The notes under the pieces: model-generated | Database searches by the model: none | Seen by the model: the letters and a program-made list of their open reading frames with translations, nothing else | What the model was told of the DNA's origin: nothing | Translations under genes and position numbers: made by a program | Assembly (NCBI RefSeq): GCF_003999195.1 | Contig: NZ_RJVR01000080.1 | Location: 1-46,358 of the forward strand | From: Streptomyces soli | GTDB taxonomy: Bacteria > Actinomycetota > Actinomycetes > Streptomycetales > Streptomycetaceae | DNA length: 46,358 nt | Reading direction: 5' to 3' | In this document: in pieces, positions 1 through 9,177 of the stretch | Layout: the number at the start of each line of letters is the position of its first letter | Numbering within the stretch: the stretch's first letter is position 1

Positions 1-730
1 TGGACCCTGGCGACCTTCCGGCGGGCCTTCTCCCGGTTGGCCGATCCCTTCTCCTTACGGGACAACTCCCGCTGCGCCTTCGCCAGGCGCGCCCGGTCAC
101 AGCGTTCGTGCTTCGGGTTGGTGATCTTCTCTCCGGTGGACAGGGTCACCAGGGAGGTGATGCCCGCATCGATGCCGACCGCGCTGTCGGTGGCCGGGGC
201 CGAAGCGATCGTGTCGTCGCACAGCAGGGACACGAACCAGCGTCCGGCCGCGTCGCGGGACACGGTCACCGTGGACGGCTGCCTGCCTTCGGGCAGGCGA
301 CGCGACCATCGGATGTCCAACGGCTCCGCCATCTTCGCCAGCGTCAGCTCCCCCTCGCGCCACTTGAACGCGGAGCGGGTGTACTCGGCACTGGCGCGGG
401 ACTTCTTCTTGGACTTGTAACGCGGGTACTTGGCGCGCTTGGCGAAGAAGTTCCCGAACGCCGTCTGCAAGTGCCGCAGCGACTGCTGGAGCGGGACGCA
501 GGACACCTCAGCGAGGAACGCCAGGTCTGCCGTCTTCTTCCACTCCGTCAGGGCTGCGGAGGACTGTACGTAGGACACCCGGCGCTGCTCGCCGTACCAG
601 GCCGGGTGCGCTCCTCCAGCGCTTTGTTGTAGACGAGGCGGACGCATCCGAACGTGCGCGACAGCTCCGCTGCCTGCTCGCCGGTTGGGTAAAAGCGGTA
701 CTTGAAAACCCGCTTGACCTGCTGCGTCAT
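1..730 (-). pseudogene. tnpB: TnpB RNA-guided nuclease, frameshifted and partial
   Basis: The N-terminus is typical of TnpB (FKYRFYPTGEQ, then FGCVRLVYNKALEERT). After about 44 residues the frame breaks near base 605. The next frame continues with a family-typical sequence (WYGEQRRVSYVQSS, later SAFKWREGELTLAKM, then VGIDAGI with the first RuvC aspartate) to the window edge. Restoring one G in the run at about 603-606 joins the two frames, so the lesion is a one-base deletion or a sequencing error. The zinc-finger and RuvC-III parts lie outside. TnpB proteins are RuvC-like nucleases guided by a transposon-end RNA. This copy would not make a full-length protein as read. Confidence 0.8.
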
Positions 731-790
731 GCCTCACATTCTATCAGATCCCGTGTGAGCGAAGGGTGTCGGGCAGTCGTCGGCAGACGC
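1..790 (-). mobile_element. TnpB-type insertion element, left part (cut by window edge)
   Basis: A minus-strand tnpB reading frame runs off the window at base 1. Upstream of its start codon (730), a short non-coding stretch reaches base 790. From base 791 the sequence becomes 98% identical to an intact AraC gene elsewhere in the window, so the element end is placed at about 790. No TnpA gene is visible in the part seen. Whether this is an IS605-type or IS607-type element cannot be decided because the other end is outside. The boundary is inferred from the break in homology with the second AraC copy and not from a recognised terminal hairpin. Confidence 0.6.
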
Positions 791-968
791 GCGACTCGCC
801 GTAGGCGAGCCGGAACTCGCGGCTGAGGTGCCCGGCCGACATGTGCGCGCCGCGGGCGAGCGCCTCGACGTCCAGCGGCTGCGCATACTCCCGGTCGATC
901 CGGTCACGGCCGCAGCGCAGCCGCGCGAGGTCGCGCAGGTGCTGCGCCGCGGCGGGTCTGCTGGTCAC
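791..968 (-). pseudogene. AraC-family regulator, truncated duplicate
   Basis: A GTG start at 968 opens the same protein as the intact AraC gene at 4728-5177 (MTSRPAAAQHLRDLARLR, then ALARGAHMSAGHLSREF). It runs about 60 residues, to AYGES, and then loses homology at base 791. Only the first helix-turn-helix of the AraC DNA-binding domain remains; the second is gone. The break coincides with the outer edge of the TnpB element, so insertion of that element is the simplest cause. Three base differences from the intact copy within 195 bp point to a recent duplication. Confidence 0.75.
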
Positions 969-985
969 CTGCGAAATCCTGCCAC
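791..985 (-). repeat. 195-bp direct repeat, copy 1
   Basis: This segment matches 5000-5194 in the same orientation with three mismatches, all near 905-917. The two copies are 4.2 kb apart and flank the UvrA-like gene, the PNPOx relic and the VOC genes. Identity stops sharply at both ends, so the duplication includes the AraC 5' part and about 17 bp upstream of its start. Confidence 0.85.
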
Positions 986-1107
986 ATACGACTGTATGTA
1001 GAGCAGGATGAATGCCTACTCGACCCTGTTGAACACGCCGCTTTACCGGTCGGGACGAGTCCGAACAGATGAGAGAACTCGTCTCACGGTGTCCGCGAGG
1101 GCCCCGG

Positions 1108-3501
<2,394 letters not shown>

Positions 3502-3650
3502 CTTGTCTCCATCTGTTACGCGGGGCCGCCTTCGCGGTCTCCGTCGGCGTCGCCTGGCTCGATCTGACCAGCTTCGAGCGTACGTGTGGTTCTCCTTCGC
3601 TTCGGCCGTGGCGCCTCTGGCCCCGGCCACGCGGCGTGCCCGCCGAGGCG

Positions 3651-4124
3651 TCAGACCAACCAGCGGCCGTCGCGCATCACCTCGCGGTCGGGCATCTCGT
3701 TCACCTCGCGCCAAGCCTGGATGCGGCGCGGGGAGACGCGGAACCAGCGGTACGGCGTGGCCGGCGCACGCGGGTCGAAGCCGGTGCGCGCGGCGAACCG
3801 GTCACCCCGGCGGCAGCGCGTGGATCTCGAGGACCTCGACTTCGCCGTCGATCAAGGACACGTCGCGGGTGTGGCCCAGCCCCAGCCGAACGGCTCGGGT
3901 GGCAGCCAGGTTCTCCCCCAGCCTTCTGCCGGTAGGTGCCCCCAGCCGGTCGGGCTGTCCGTCGGCGTGGCCACCAGCAGCGCCTCGCCGTCCCAGTCGA
4001 AGGACAGCGGCACCAGATACGGCGCACCGTCCGCCGAGGCACTGGCCACGCAGACATCGATGTCGTGGGTGAGCCGATGCTCGGTGTCGCGACGACGCTG
4101 AGCGCGGGAGCGGGGGGTCGGCAC
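3651..4124 (-). pseudogene. Pyridoxamine 5'-phosphate oxidase family protein, broken by a palindromic repeat
   Basis: A GTG at 4124 directly follows the VOC stop codon and starts a PNPOx-type flavin-binding split-barrel protein (HDIDVCVASASADGAPYLVP, then SFDWDGEALLVATPTDSPTG). At 3944 the frame enters a short inverted-repeat insertion. The family sequence resumes in another frame after it (NLAATRAVRLGLGHTRDVSL). A second frame change near 3802 follows LPPG, and the natural C-terminus (RFAARTGFDPRAP, then DGRWLV and stop) is in a third frame ending at 3651. The protein would normally be about 145 residues with an FMN or F420 role. Two frame breaks make it a pseudogene unless one is a sequencing error. 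Its place next to the VOC gene suggests a former two-gene unit. Confidence 0.75.
3912..3944. repeat. Small palindromic (REP-like) repeat inside a gene
   Basis: The plus strand reads a run of C ending in CAGCC, a short TTCTGCC loop region, then GGTAGGTGCC and a C run. It is a GC-rich imperfect hairpin of about 33 bp, and it resembles the dispersed small palindromes common in streptomycete intergenic regions (recalled, not searched). It lies exactly where the PNPOx reading frame breaks, between residues TG and NLAATR of the family sequence. Confidence 0.6.
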
Positions 4125-4481
4125 TCATCGGTCCTGAAGCAGCCCGAGGACGTTGCCATCGGGGTCGGTGACGGTGGCCACCAGGCGGCCGCCACCGACG
4201 TCGTGCGCGGGCTCCTTCACGGTGGCACCTGCGGCGGTCACCTCGGCCAGCTTCGCCTCGAGGTCCGGCACGTGCCAGTAGGCCACCGGTGAGGTCATGC
4301 CCTGCGGTCCACCGCCTGGCACCAGCCCGATGTGCTGGCCCGCGGCCTCGAAGCCGACGTAGTAGGACTCGTCGGTCTGCGGCGGTACGCCGAGCAGGGC
4401 GGCGTACACCTCCTTGGCCGTCGCCAGGTCGGAAACGGGATGCAGCACGGTCTTGATTCCCTGGGTGGAAGAGCCGGTCAT
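4125..4481 (-). CDS. VOC-family (glyoxalase/bleomycin-resistance fold) protein
   Basis: A 118-residue single-module VOC protein. It has the expected order: an N-terminal beta-strand segment (GIKTVLHPVSDLATAKEVYA), a central YYVGFEAAGQHIGLVPGG, and a C-terminal ATVTDPDGNVLGLLQ with the usual DPDGN turn. VOC proteins bind a metal or ligand between paired modules, usually as a dimer; the substrate cannot be told from sequence. The ATG at 4481 has AGGAG five bases upstream and is preferred to the in-frame GTG at 4487. Its TGA is directly followed by the GTG of the PNPOx relic, so the two were translationally coupled. Confidence 0.85.
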   Translation of the reverse strand: MTGSSTQGIKTVLHPVSDLATAKEVYAALLGVPPQTDESYYVGFEAAGQHIGLVPGGGPQGMTSPVAYWHVPDLEAKLAEVTAAGATVKEPAHDVGGGRLVATVTDPDGNVLGLLQDR

Positions 4482-4519
4482 GGTCACTCCTGAAGTCGTG
4501 GGTCTGGTCGGGATTTTCT

Positions 4520-4602
4520 GGTTAAAGACGAACGGGAAGTCCGGGAATCGACAGCCCGATCACCCCGGATGGCGATTTCGCCGTTGGCCGTTCGTCTTAA
4601 CC
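4520..4602. repeat. 83-bp element with near-perfect inverted ends
   Basis: The arms GGTTAAAGACGAACGG (4520-4535) and CCGTTCGTCTTAACC (4588-4602) are reverse complements apart from one extra A, with a 52-bp interior. The element lies between the VOC gene and the truncated VOC-like gene, and the stop codon of the truncated gene falls inside the right arm. It could be a miniature mobile element (MITE) or a long-loop RNA structure. No flanking target duplication was recognised. Confidence 0.5.
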
Positions 4603-4722
4603 GGGTCCAGCCCGCAAGAAAAGGAGGACCACCGGGACCACCTCCGGGCGGTCGCGATAGAAGGCCAGGGATGCGTCCGGGTCGTCGTGCGGGAGGAAGC
4701 TCCCCTGAATGGTGATGTCCAT
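4597..4722 (-). pseudogene. VOC-family gene, N-terminal fragment only
   Basis: The ATG at 4722, five bases after the AraC stop codon, opens MDITIQGSFLPHDDPDASL and AFYRD, the standard start of a glyoxalase-fold protein of the kind often paired with an AraC regulator. After AFYRD the conserved sequence ends abruptly. The frame closes 20 codons later at a TAA inside the inverted-repeat element. Only 41 of the expected 120-170 residues remain. Loss of the rest by deletion next to the repeat is the likely cause. Confidence 0.65.
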
Positions 4723-4727
4723 GGCGG

Positions 4728-5177
4728 TCACGCTAGCTGCGGCTCGGGGGCCCGCGCTTCTCGATTCCTGATCGGTCTGGTCACCTGTTTCGCGACGCAC
4801 GACGGCATCCCCGCCGTCGCGCTCGCCGCCTGGCGCCGGTAGGTGCTGGGCGACACACCGACCAGTTCGGTGAAGCGTGTGCTGAAGGTGCCCAGCGATG
4901 CGCAGCCGACCGCGAAACAGACCTCGGTGACGCTGAGGTCGCCACGACGCAGCAGCGCCATCGCGCGCTCGATACGCCGCGTCATCAGATAGGAGTACGG
5001 CGACTCGCCGTAGGCGAGCCGGAACTCGCGGCTGAGGTGCCCGGCCGACATGTGCGCGCCGCGGGCGAGCGCCTCGACGTCCAGCGGCTGCGCATACTCC
5101 CGGTCGATCCGGTCGCGGACGCGGCGCAGCCGCGCGAGGTCGCGCAGGTGCTGCGCCGCGGCGGGTCTGCTGGTCAC
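4728..5177 (-). CDS. AraC-family transcriptional regulator (DNA-binding domain only)
   Basis: A 149-residue protein made up almost entirely of the two helix-turn-helix units of the AraC/XylS DNA-binding domain: LDVEALARGAHMSAGHLSRE, then LSVTEVCFAVGCASLGTFST, ending in the typical FTELVGVSPSTYRRQ. There is no separate ligand-binding domain; such short AraC proteins usually sit beside a VOC gene, as here. The GTG start at 5177 is the only start preceding the conserved region and has a weak AGG-type ribosome site. It probably regulated the adjacent VOC gene, which is now truncated. Confidence 0.85.
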   Translation of the reverse strand: MTSRPAAAQHLRDLARLRRVRDRIDREYAQPLDVEALARGAHMSAGHLSREFRLAYGESPYSYLMTRRIERAMALLRRGDLSVTEVCFAVGCASLGTFSTRFTELVGVSPSTYRRQAASATAGMPSCVAKQVTRPIRNREARAPEPQLA

Positions 5178-5194
5178 CTGCGAAATCCTGCCAC
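5000..5194 (-). repeat. 195-bp direct repeat, copy 2
   Basis: Partner of 791-985 (three mismatches). It covers the first 60 codons of the intact AraC gene and 17 bp upstream. The following 260 bp (5195-5455) contain no recognisable gene. Confidence 0.85.
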
Positions 5195-5455
5195 GTCGCG
5201 CCGGAGGTGCCTAGCGCCGCTGGCGTCCCACCCCACTCCGCGTCCGCTCTGGCCCGATCTGCTCTGCTTACGTCCTCGACCTGTGCAGGCCCTGCGGTAT
5301 CCGCCGCTCGTCCCACGTCAACACGTCTCGTCAGCAGTAGCTGTCTCGCTCCCTGCCTCGCTTCTGGCTCTGATGCGGGCGCAGAACGGCGGCGGGGTGT
5401 CGGCTCGCTGGAACGCGTTTCCCACCCGCATACGGGGATCGGCCGACGCGAGCGG

Positions 5456-5590
5456 ATGACGTCGATTCCGGACTACCGGGTCTGCGGTCGGCAGGGCGAA
5501 CCGTCGGTCACGTGGCTCGACGCGGATGCGGACATGAAAGTCGTCCTCGCTGCGGACTTCGAGTCTTTTGTCGAAGGGCTCACCTCGGCT
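5456..5590 (+). pseudogene. SMI1/KNR4-like protein, C-terminal scrap (tentative)
   Basis: A short plus-strand stretch reads GEPSVTWLDADADMKVVLA followed by ADFESFVEGLTSA. This resembles the C-terminal end of SMI1/KNR4-superfamily proteins, where a D-rich turn precedes an ADFxxFVxxL helix. Nothing recognisable precedes it, and it runs tail-to-tail into the dehydrogenase gene. SMI1 proteins often act as immunity proteins to contact-dependent toxins, but no toxin gene is present. The call rests on one short motif. Confidence 0.35.
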
Positions 5591-6461
5591 GATGGGCCGC
5601 CGGAGCGTCCCTTCTCAGGTAGTCGACGGCGGCCAGGTCGTCATCGTCGTGCCCAGCTGCCACGGTCGCCTCCAGGCGATCGCGGACGGCCTGGAGCAGA
5701 GGGCTGGGGGCGGCGGCTGCAGCGGCCAGGTCGATGTCCTTCAGGGCGAGTTGCACCGCGAATCCAGGCGCGTACGACGCGGCGTCCATGGCGGCTACTT
5801 TCTGCAACTCGTACGGCATGGCGAGCGGGCCCGCCTCGAGTACCCGGGTGAACGTCGTGTGGTCGACGCCGAGCACGTCGCACAGCGAGAGGACGTCACT
5901 CATGGCGACCGTCGAGGCAGCCATCCAGGCGTTGACCGCAAGCTTGACGGCGCTGCCTTCGACCCCCGTCCCAACGTGCAGCACGGATGAGCCGAGATCC
6001 TCCAGCACGGGACAGGCCCGCGTAACGACGTCCTCGGGGCCGGCGACCAGCCAGACAAGCTTGCCCTGACGGGCGGGAGCGGTACTTCCCGAGACCGGTG
6101 CGTCGAGGAACGCAACACCGTGCTCACGAGCCTGATCGGCCAGGGCACCGGCGCTCCGTGGGCCCACCGTGCTCGCCTGTACCCAGACGGCATCGTTGTC
6201 GAGCCGGTTGATGGCGTCTGCCATGACCTCCGCGACCGCAGCGCCGTCACGGAGCACAGTGATGACGACGGACGCACCGGAGACCGCATCGCCCACCTCA
6301 CTCACTGCCGTGACGCCGGTAGCGTGCTCCGCCACCGCACGAGCCCTCTCCTCCGTACGGTTCCACAGCCGGACCTCGTGGCCGGATTCCCCGAGCCGTG
6401 TCGCCATCGCGGCGCCGAGTGCGCCTGCTCCGAGAACAGCGACGGTGGAGGTGTGCGACAT
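5580..6461 (-). CDS. NAD(P)-dependent beta-hydroxyacid dehydrogenase (HIBADH-like)
   Basis: A 293-residue protein of the 3-hydroxyisobutyrate dehydrogenase family. The N-terminal Rossmann motif is VAVLGAGALGAAMATRLGES, followed at the first strand end by an Arg suggesting NADP preference (LWNRT). The substrate loop DAPVSGST is near residue 120. The helix carrying the catalytic lysine reads GSAVKLAVNAWMAAS near residue 170. GGAG stands six bases before the ATG at 6461. Members oxidise or reduce short 3-hydroxyacids or imines. With no pathway partner next to it, the substrate is unknown. Two further members occur in the operon at 37-39 kb, so this window carries three. Confidence 0.88.
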   Translation of the reverse strand: MSHTSTVAVLGAGALGAAMATRLGESGHEVRLWNRTEERARAVAEHATGVTAVSEVGDAVSGASVVITVLRDGAAVAEVMADAINRLDNDAVWVQASTVGPRSAGALADQAREHGVAFLDAPVSGSTAPARQGKLVWLVAGPEDVVTRACPVLEDLGSSVLHVGTGVEGSAVKLAVNAWMAASTVAMSDVLSLCDVLGVDHTTFTRVLEAGPLAMPYELQKVAAMDAASYAPGFAVQLALKDIDLAAAAAAPSPLLQAVRDRLEATVAAGHDDDDLAAVDYLRRDAPAAHQPR

Positions 6462-6624
6462 GCGGGGCTCCCTTTGTCTGCTTTTCCCTTATCCATGTTC
6501 CGCCGGGAACCCGAGTTTTTCCTGGCAAGGGAACGCAGAGCCCGCCGCGGCCTGGCTTGTCAAGCCGTGAGCAGCAGGCGGCAGGGACCCGCGTGACACG
6601 CCGCCAGATTTCGCTGTCACACGG

Positions 6625-6747
6625 TCACACGGCAGGTGCGGAGAGGTAGCGGCGTCCGTCGGCGTAAGTTCCCGCCGATCTTGCCGGAGTCCCGGGGGCG
6701 GGCGCGACGTGAACGCCACGGGGGTTCCGGTCGGCTCTGGTGACCAT
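6625..6747 (-). CDS. Possible small protein of 40 residues
   Basis: The ATG at 6747 has a good ribosome site (AGGAG, six bases upstream) and opens a 40-residue frame rich in Arg, Ala and Pro, ending RYLSAPAV. It follows the ricin lectin gene on the same strand by 40 bp. No family is recognised and there is no signal peptide or membrane segment. It may be a genuine small gene or the tail of a decayed one; the ribosome site is the only positive evidence. Confidence 0.3.
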   Translation of the reverse strand: MVTRADRNPRGVHVAPAPGTPARSAGTYADGRRYLSAPAV

Positions 6748-6787
6748 GGTCGCTCTCCTGGAGGCGCCGTTGGCCGTTACTGTCCGG

Positions 6788-7252
6788 TCAGAACCAGCTC
6801 TGGAAAATGCCGCCGTCGCACCGGGACGTACGGGCTCCGGAGCCGGCGCTGGCTTCCACGCAGCGCTGGGTCTCCCGGTTTCGGAGCTCGAGCGTGCCGT
6901 CGTTCCGCCCGTGCACGAACCACTTCTGGGAGGTGCGCCCGTCGCAGGAGCGGGTGCGCAGGCCGAATGCGTCACTGTCGTCGAGGCACTGACCGGTCCT
7001 GGCGTTCCTCAGTTCACGGGTGCCGTCCGACCGGACCTGAACGCTCCACTTCTGGGTGGACACGCCCTCGCACGTGCTGGTCCGCATGGCGCCGGACCCC
7101 AGACCTTCCAGGCAGAGCCAGGTGCCCTGGTTCAGGAAGGTCGCCAGGTTGTCCGGGACGGCGGCACGAGCCGGGGCGGCGGTCAGGCCGGCGAGCGCGA
7201 GTGCCACCGCCGTCACCGCAACGGTGGTTCCGGAGAGCGGGCGGAGAATCAT
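6788..7252 (-). CDS. Secreted ricin-type beta-trefoil lectin
   Basis: A 154-residue exported protein: a Sec signal peptide with cleavage near TAAPARA|AVPDN, then one ricin B (beta-trefoil) domain. The three repeats are visible as C-containing starts and QxW ends: WLCLEGLG to QKWSVQ, QCLDDSDA to QKWFVHG, and RCVEASAG to QSWF at the C-terminus. It has no catalytic domain, so it probably binds sugars at or outside the cell surface. Two ATGs are adjacent (7255, 7252); GGAGG lies five bases before the second, which is chosen. A strong inverted repeat stands about 90 bp upstream. Confidence 0.82.
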   Translation of the reverse strand: MILRPLSGTTVAVTAVALALAGLTAAPARAAVPDNLATFLNQGTWLCLEGLGSGAMRTSTCEGVSTQKWSVQVRSDGTRELRNARTGQCLDDSDAFGLRTRSCDGRTSQKWFVHGRNDGTLELRNRETQRCVEASAGSGARTSRCDGGIFQSWF

Positions 7253-7341
7253 CATGGCCTCCCTGAGGCGTCCGGGGCCGTGACGGGGGGGCTGATCCCG
7301 GCCGGCTCGCGGCCACGGCCCCCAACCGTGTGATCCATGGT

Positions 7342-7400
7342 CCCCCCGTATGACTGGTCGGGCCATTCCACGCGAGGCGCTCGGACAGTCATACGGGGGG
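7342..7400. promoter_or_regulatory. Perfect 15-bp inverted repeat upstream of the ricin lectin
   Basis: CCCCCCGTATGACTG (7342-7356) and CAGTCATACGGGGGG (7386-7400) are exact reverse complements separated by 29 bp. The pair lies 90-148 bp upstream of the lectin start and between the lectin and the carotenoid-oxygenase relic on the same strand. It may be a cooperative operator (centre spacing 44 bp, about four helical turns) or a terminator of the relic gene. The sequence alone does not decide. Confidence 0.5.
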
Positions 7401-7540
7401 CGTAGGCCCGTAGGCCGGGTCACACGACTACGCTCAGTACTCCCGCCACTGCGCCGGGAGCACTGGACGGCCTCACCACGGAGCCGAAAGAACTCGCCAC
7501 GGCTTGCCTACAGCCACGTGCCGATCCCAGTCCGGGATGA

Positions 7541-7847
7541 CAAGCGCCGAGTCGGCTGCAGGCGTCGGCGACCCAACTGCCGTGGAAGCCGAGGGGGACG
7601 CGGCCGGGCAGGTGGATGCGGGCCAGCGGCGCCGCCGTGAAGTCCTGGGCGGCGAGGATGATCAGGTCAGCGGCCCCGCGCTCCGGGTTGTGGACGTACG
7701 CCAGGAGGTAGCCGTCGTCCTCCGCGCACCGCCGCAGGTCGGTCCCGCCCTCGTCCGCTTCCGGCTCCCGGGGCAGGAAGACCGGCCGCCACCGCCGGCG
7801 GCCACCGCAGCGCCCCGCAGCACGTTCCGCCGGGTGACATCCATCAT
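7541..7847 (-). pseudogene. Carotenoid oxygenase, internally deleted relic
   Basis: The ATG at 7847 opens a twin-arginine-like leader (MDVTRRNVLRGAAVAAGGGG). Within about 20 codons, in another frame, the sequence becomes the C-terminal end of a carotenoid cleavage oxygenase: VFLPREPEADEGGTDL, then EDDGYLLAYVHNPERGAADL, LAQDFTAAPLARIHLPGRVP and LGFHGSWVAD. The last conserved iron-ligand histidine (FHGSW) is present; the roughly 400 residues holding the other three ligands are gone. One large deletion plus a frame change explains it. Downstream of the motif the frame runs open to 7420 without a recognisable end. Confidence 0.7.
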
Positions 7848-8028
7848 GCTTCCCACTCCCCGTCCCACATGGTCCCCCCAAGTCGCCGCGGAGGCGGCGC
7901 CGTTCCCCCGACTTTCCCGCGCACCCGCCCGGGAAGGCACTACGGCCACCACGCCTCCCCATCGGTGGCCAGCCCCACCAACGGCGCCGGGTCGGCGTTC
8001 CTGACCGCCCGAGGAGGCCCGAGCCGGG

Positions 8029-9177
8029 TCAGGCCGCCGCTCGGGAGCGGGCCTCGCCCTTCTCCCCCGCGTCCACGTCATGGTGAATGGGCGTCCCCGC
8101 ACCGGTCAGCGGAACGCCCGTCCCGCCCCGGCGCGCCGCGACGATCTCCGCGGTGATGGACAGGGCGGTCTCCTCGGGGGTGCGGGCGCCGAGGTCGAGG
8201 CCGATCGGGGAGCGCAGGCGGGCCAACTCGCGGTCGGTGAGGCCGACTTCACGCAGGCGCCGATTGCGGTCCTCGTGGGTGCGGCGCGAGCCCATCGCGC
8301 CGACGAACGCGGCCGGCAGCCGCAGGGCCGTCTCCAGCAGAGGAACGTCGAACTTGGCGTCGTGGGTGAGCACGCACAGGACGGTTCGTTCGTCGGTCGC
8401 GGTGCGCCGGAGGTAGCGGTGCGGCCAGTCGACGACGAGGTCGTCGGCGTCGGGGAAGCGGACGCGGGTGGCGAAGACCGGCCGGGCGTCGCACACGGTG
8501 ACGTGGTAGCCGAGGAACTTGCCCGCCCGTACGAGCGCCGTCGCGAAGTCCACGGCGCCGAAGACGATCATCCGGGGCGGCGGCACCCTCGACTCCACGA
8601 ACAGCGTCACGCCGCCGGGGCAGCGCGACCCGTCCTCCGCGATCTCGACGGTGCCGGTACGGCCGGTGTCCAGCATCGCGCGGGCCTCCGCGGCCGCCGT
8701 CCGCTCCAGTTCCGGCTGCCCGTCGAGGCTGCCCTCGTACGATCCGTCGGGGTGGACGAGGAGCGCCCTGCCGAGCAGTTCGCCCGGGCCCCGGGCCACC
8801 CGGGCGAGCGCCGCCGCCTCTCCTCGGGCCGCGGCCGACACCCCTGCCCGGAACACCGGCGTGTCAGCGCGCACCGGCGTGACCAGGACTTCGATGACGC
8901 CCCCGCAGGTGAGTCCCACCGCGAAGGCGTCCTCGTCGCTGTAACCGAACCGTTCGCGCACCGTCCGGCCGTCCTGGAGCGCCTGAACGCACAGGTCGTA
9001 CACCGCCCCTTCCACGCAACCGCCGGAGACGGAACCGATGGCGGTGCCGTGGCTGTCGACGGCCAGGGCGGCGCCCGGACCGCGCGGGGCGCTGCCGCCG
9101 ACGGTCACGACGGTGGCGACGGCGAAGCCCCGGCCCTCCTCGAACCAGCGGTTCAGTTCCTCGGCGATGTCAAGCAC
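8029..9177 (-). CDS. XdhC/CoxI-family molybdenum-cofactor insertion protein (PaoD-like)
   Basis: A 382-residue protein with the two halves of the XdhC/CoxI family: an N-terminal part (GFAVATVVTVGGSAPRGPGA, SVSGGCVEGAVYD, LTCGGVIEVLVTP) and a C-terminal Rossmann part (PRMIVFGAVDFATALVRAG, then VGAMGSRRTHEDR). These chaperones bind the molybdenum cofactor, help sulfurate it and insert it into the large subunit of xanthine dehydrogenase-type enzymes. The GTG at 9177 overlaps the end of the upstream large-subunit gene by 8 bp, which marks translational coupling. It is the last gene of the four-gene operon. The family Rossmann motif is usually GxGxxA; here it reads GAVDFA. Confidence 0.88.
   Translation of the reverse strand: MLDIAEELNRWFEEGRGFAVATVVTVGGSAPRGPGAALAVDSHGTAIGSVSGGCVEGAVYDLCVQALQDGRTVRERFGYSDEDAFAVGLTCGGVIEVLVTPVRADTPVFRAGVSAAARGEAAALARVARGPGELLGRALLVHPDGSYEGSLDGQPELERTAAAEARAMLDTGRTGTVEIAEDGSRCPGGVTLFVESRVPPPRMIVFGAVDFATALVRAGKFLGYHVTVCDARPVFATRVRFPDADDLVVDWPHRYLRRTATDERTVLCVLTHDAKFDVPLLETALRLPAAFVGAMGSRRTHEDRNRRLREVGLTDRELARLRSPIGLDLGARTPEETALSITAEIVAARRGGTGVPLTGAGTPIHHDVDAGEKGEARSRAAA

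Noticed and set aside
984..999. Hairpin ACATAC-GACT-GTATGT between the AraC relic and the UvrA-like gene
   Set aside because: A 6-bp stem is too short to call a terminator or element end with confidence.
5207..5851. 214-codon plus frame over the AraC-dehydrogenase gap
   Set aside because: Only the short SMI1-like part (5456-5590) looks like protein; the rest overlaps the dehydrogenase in antisense.
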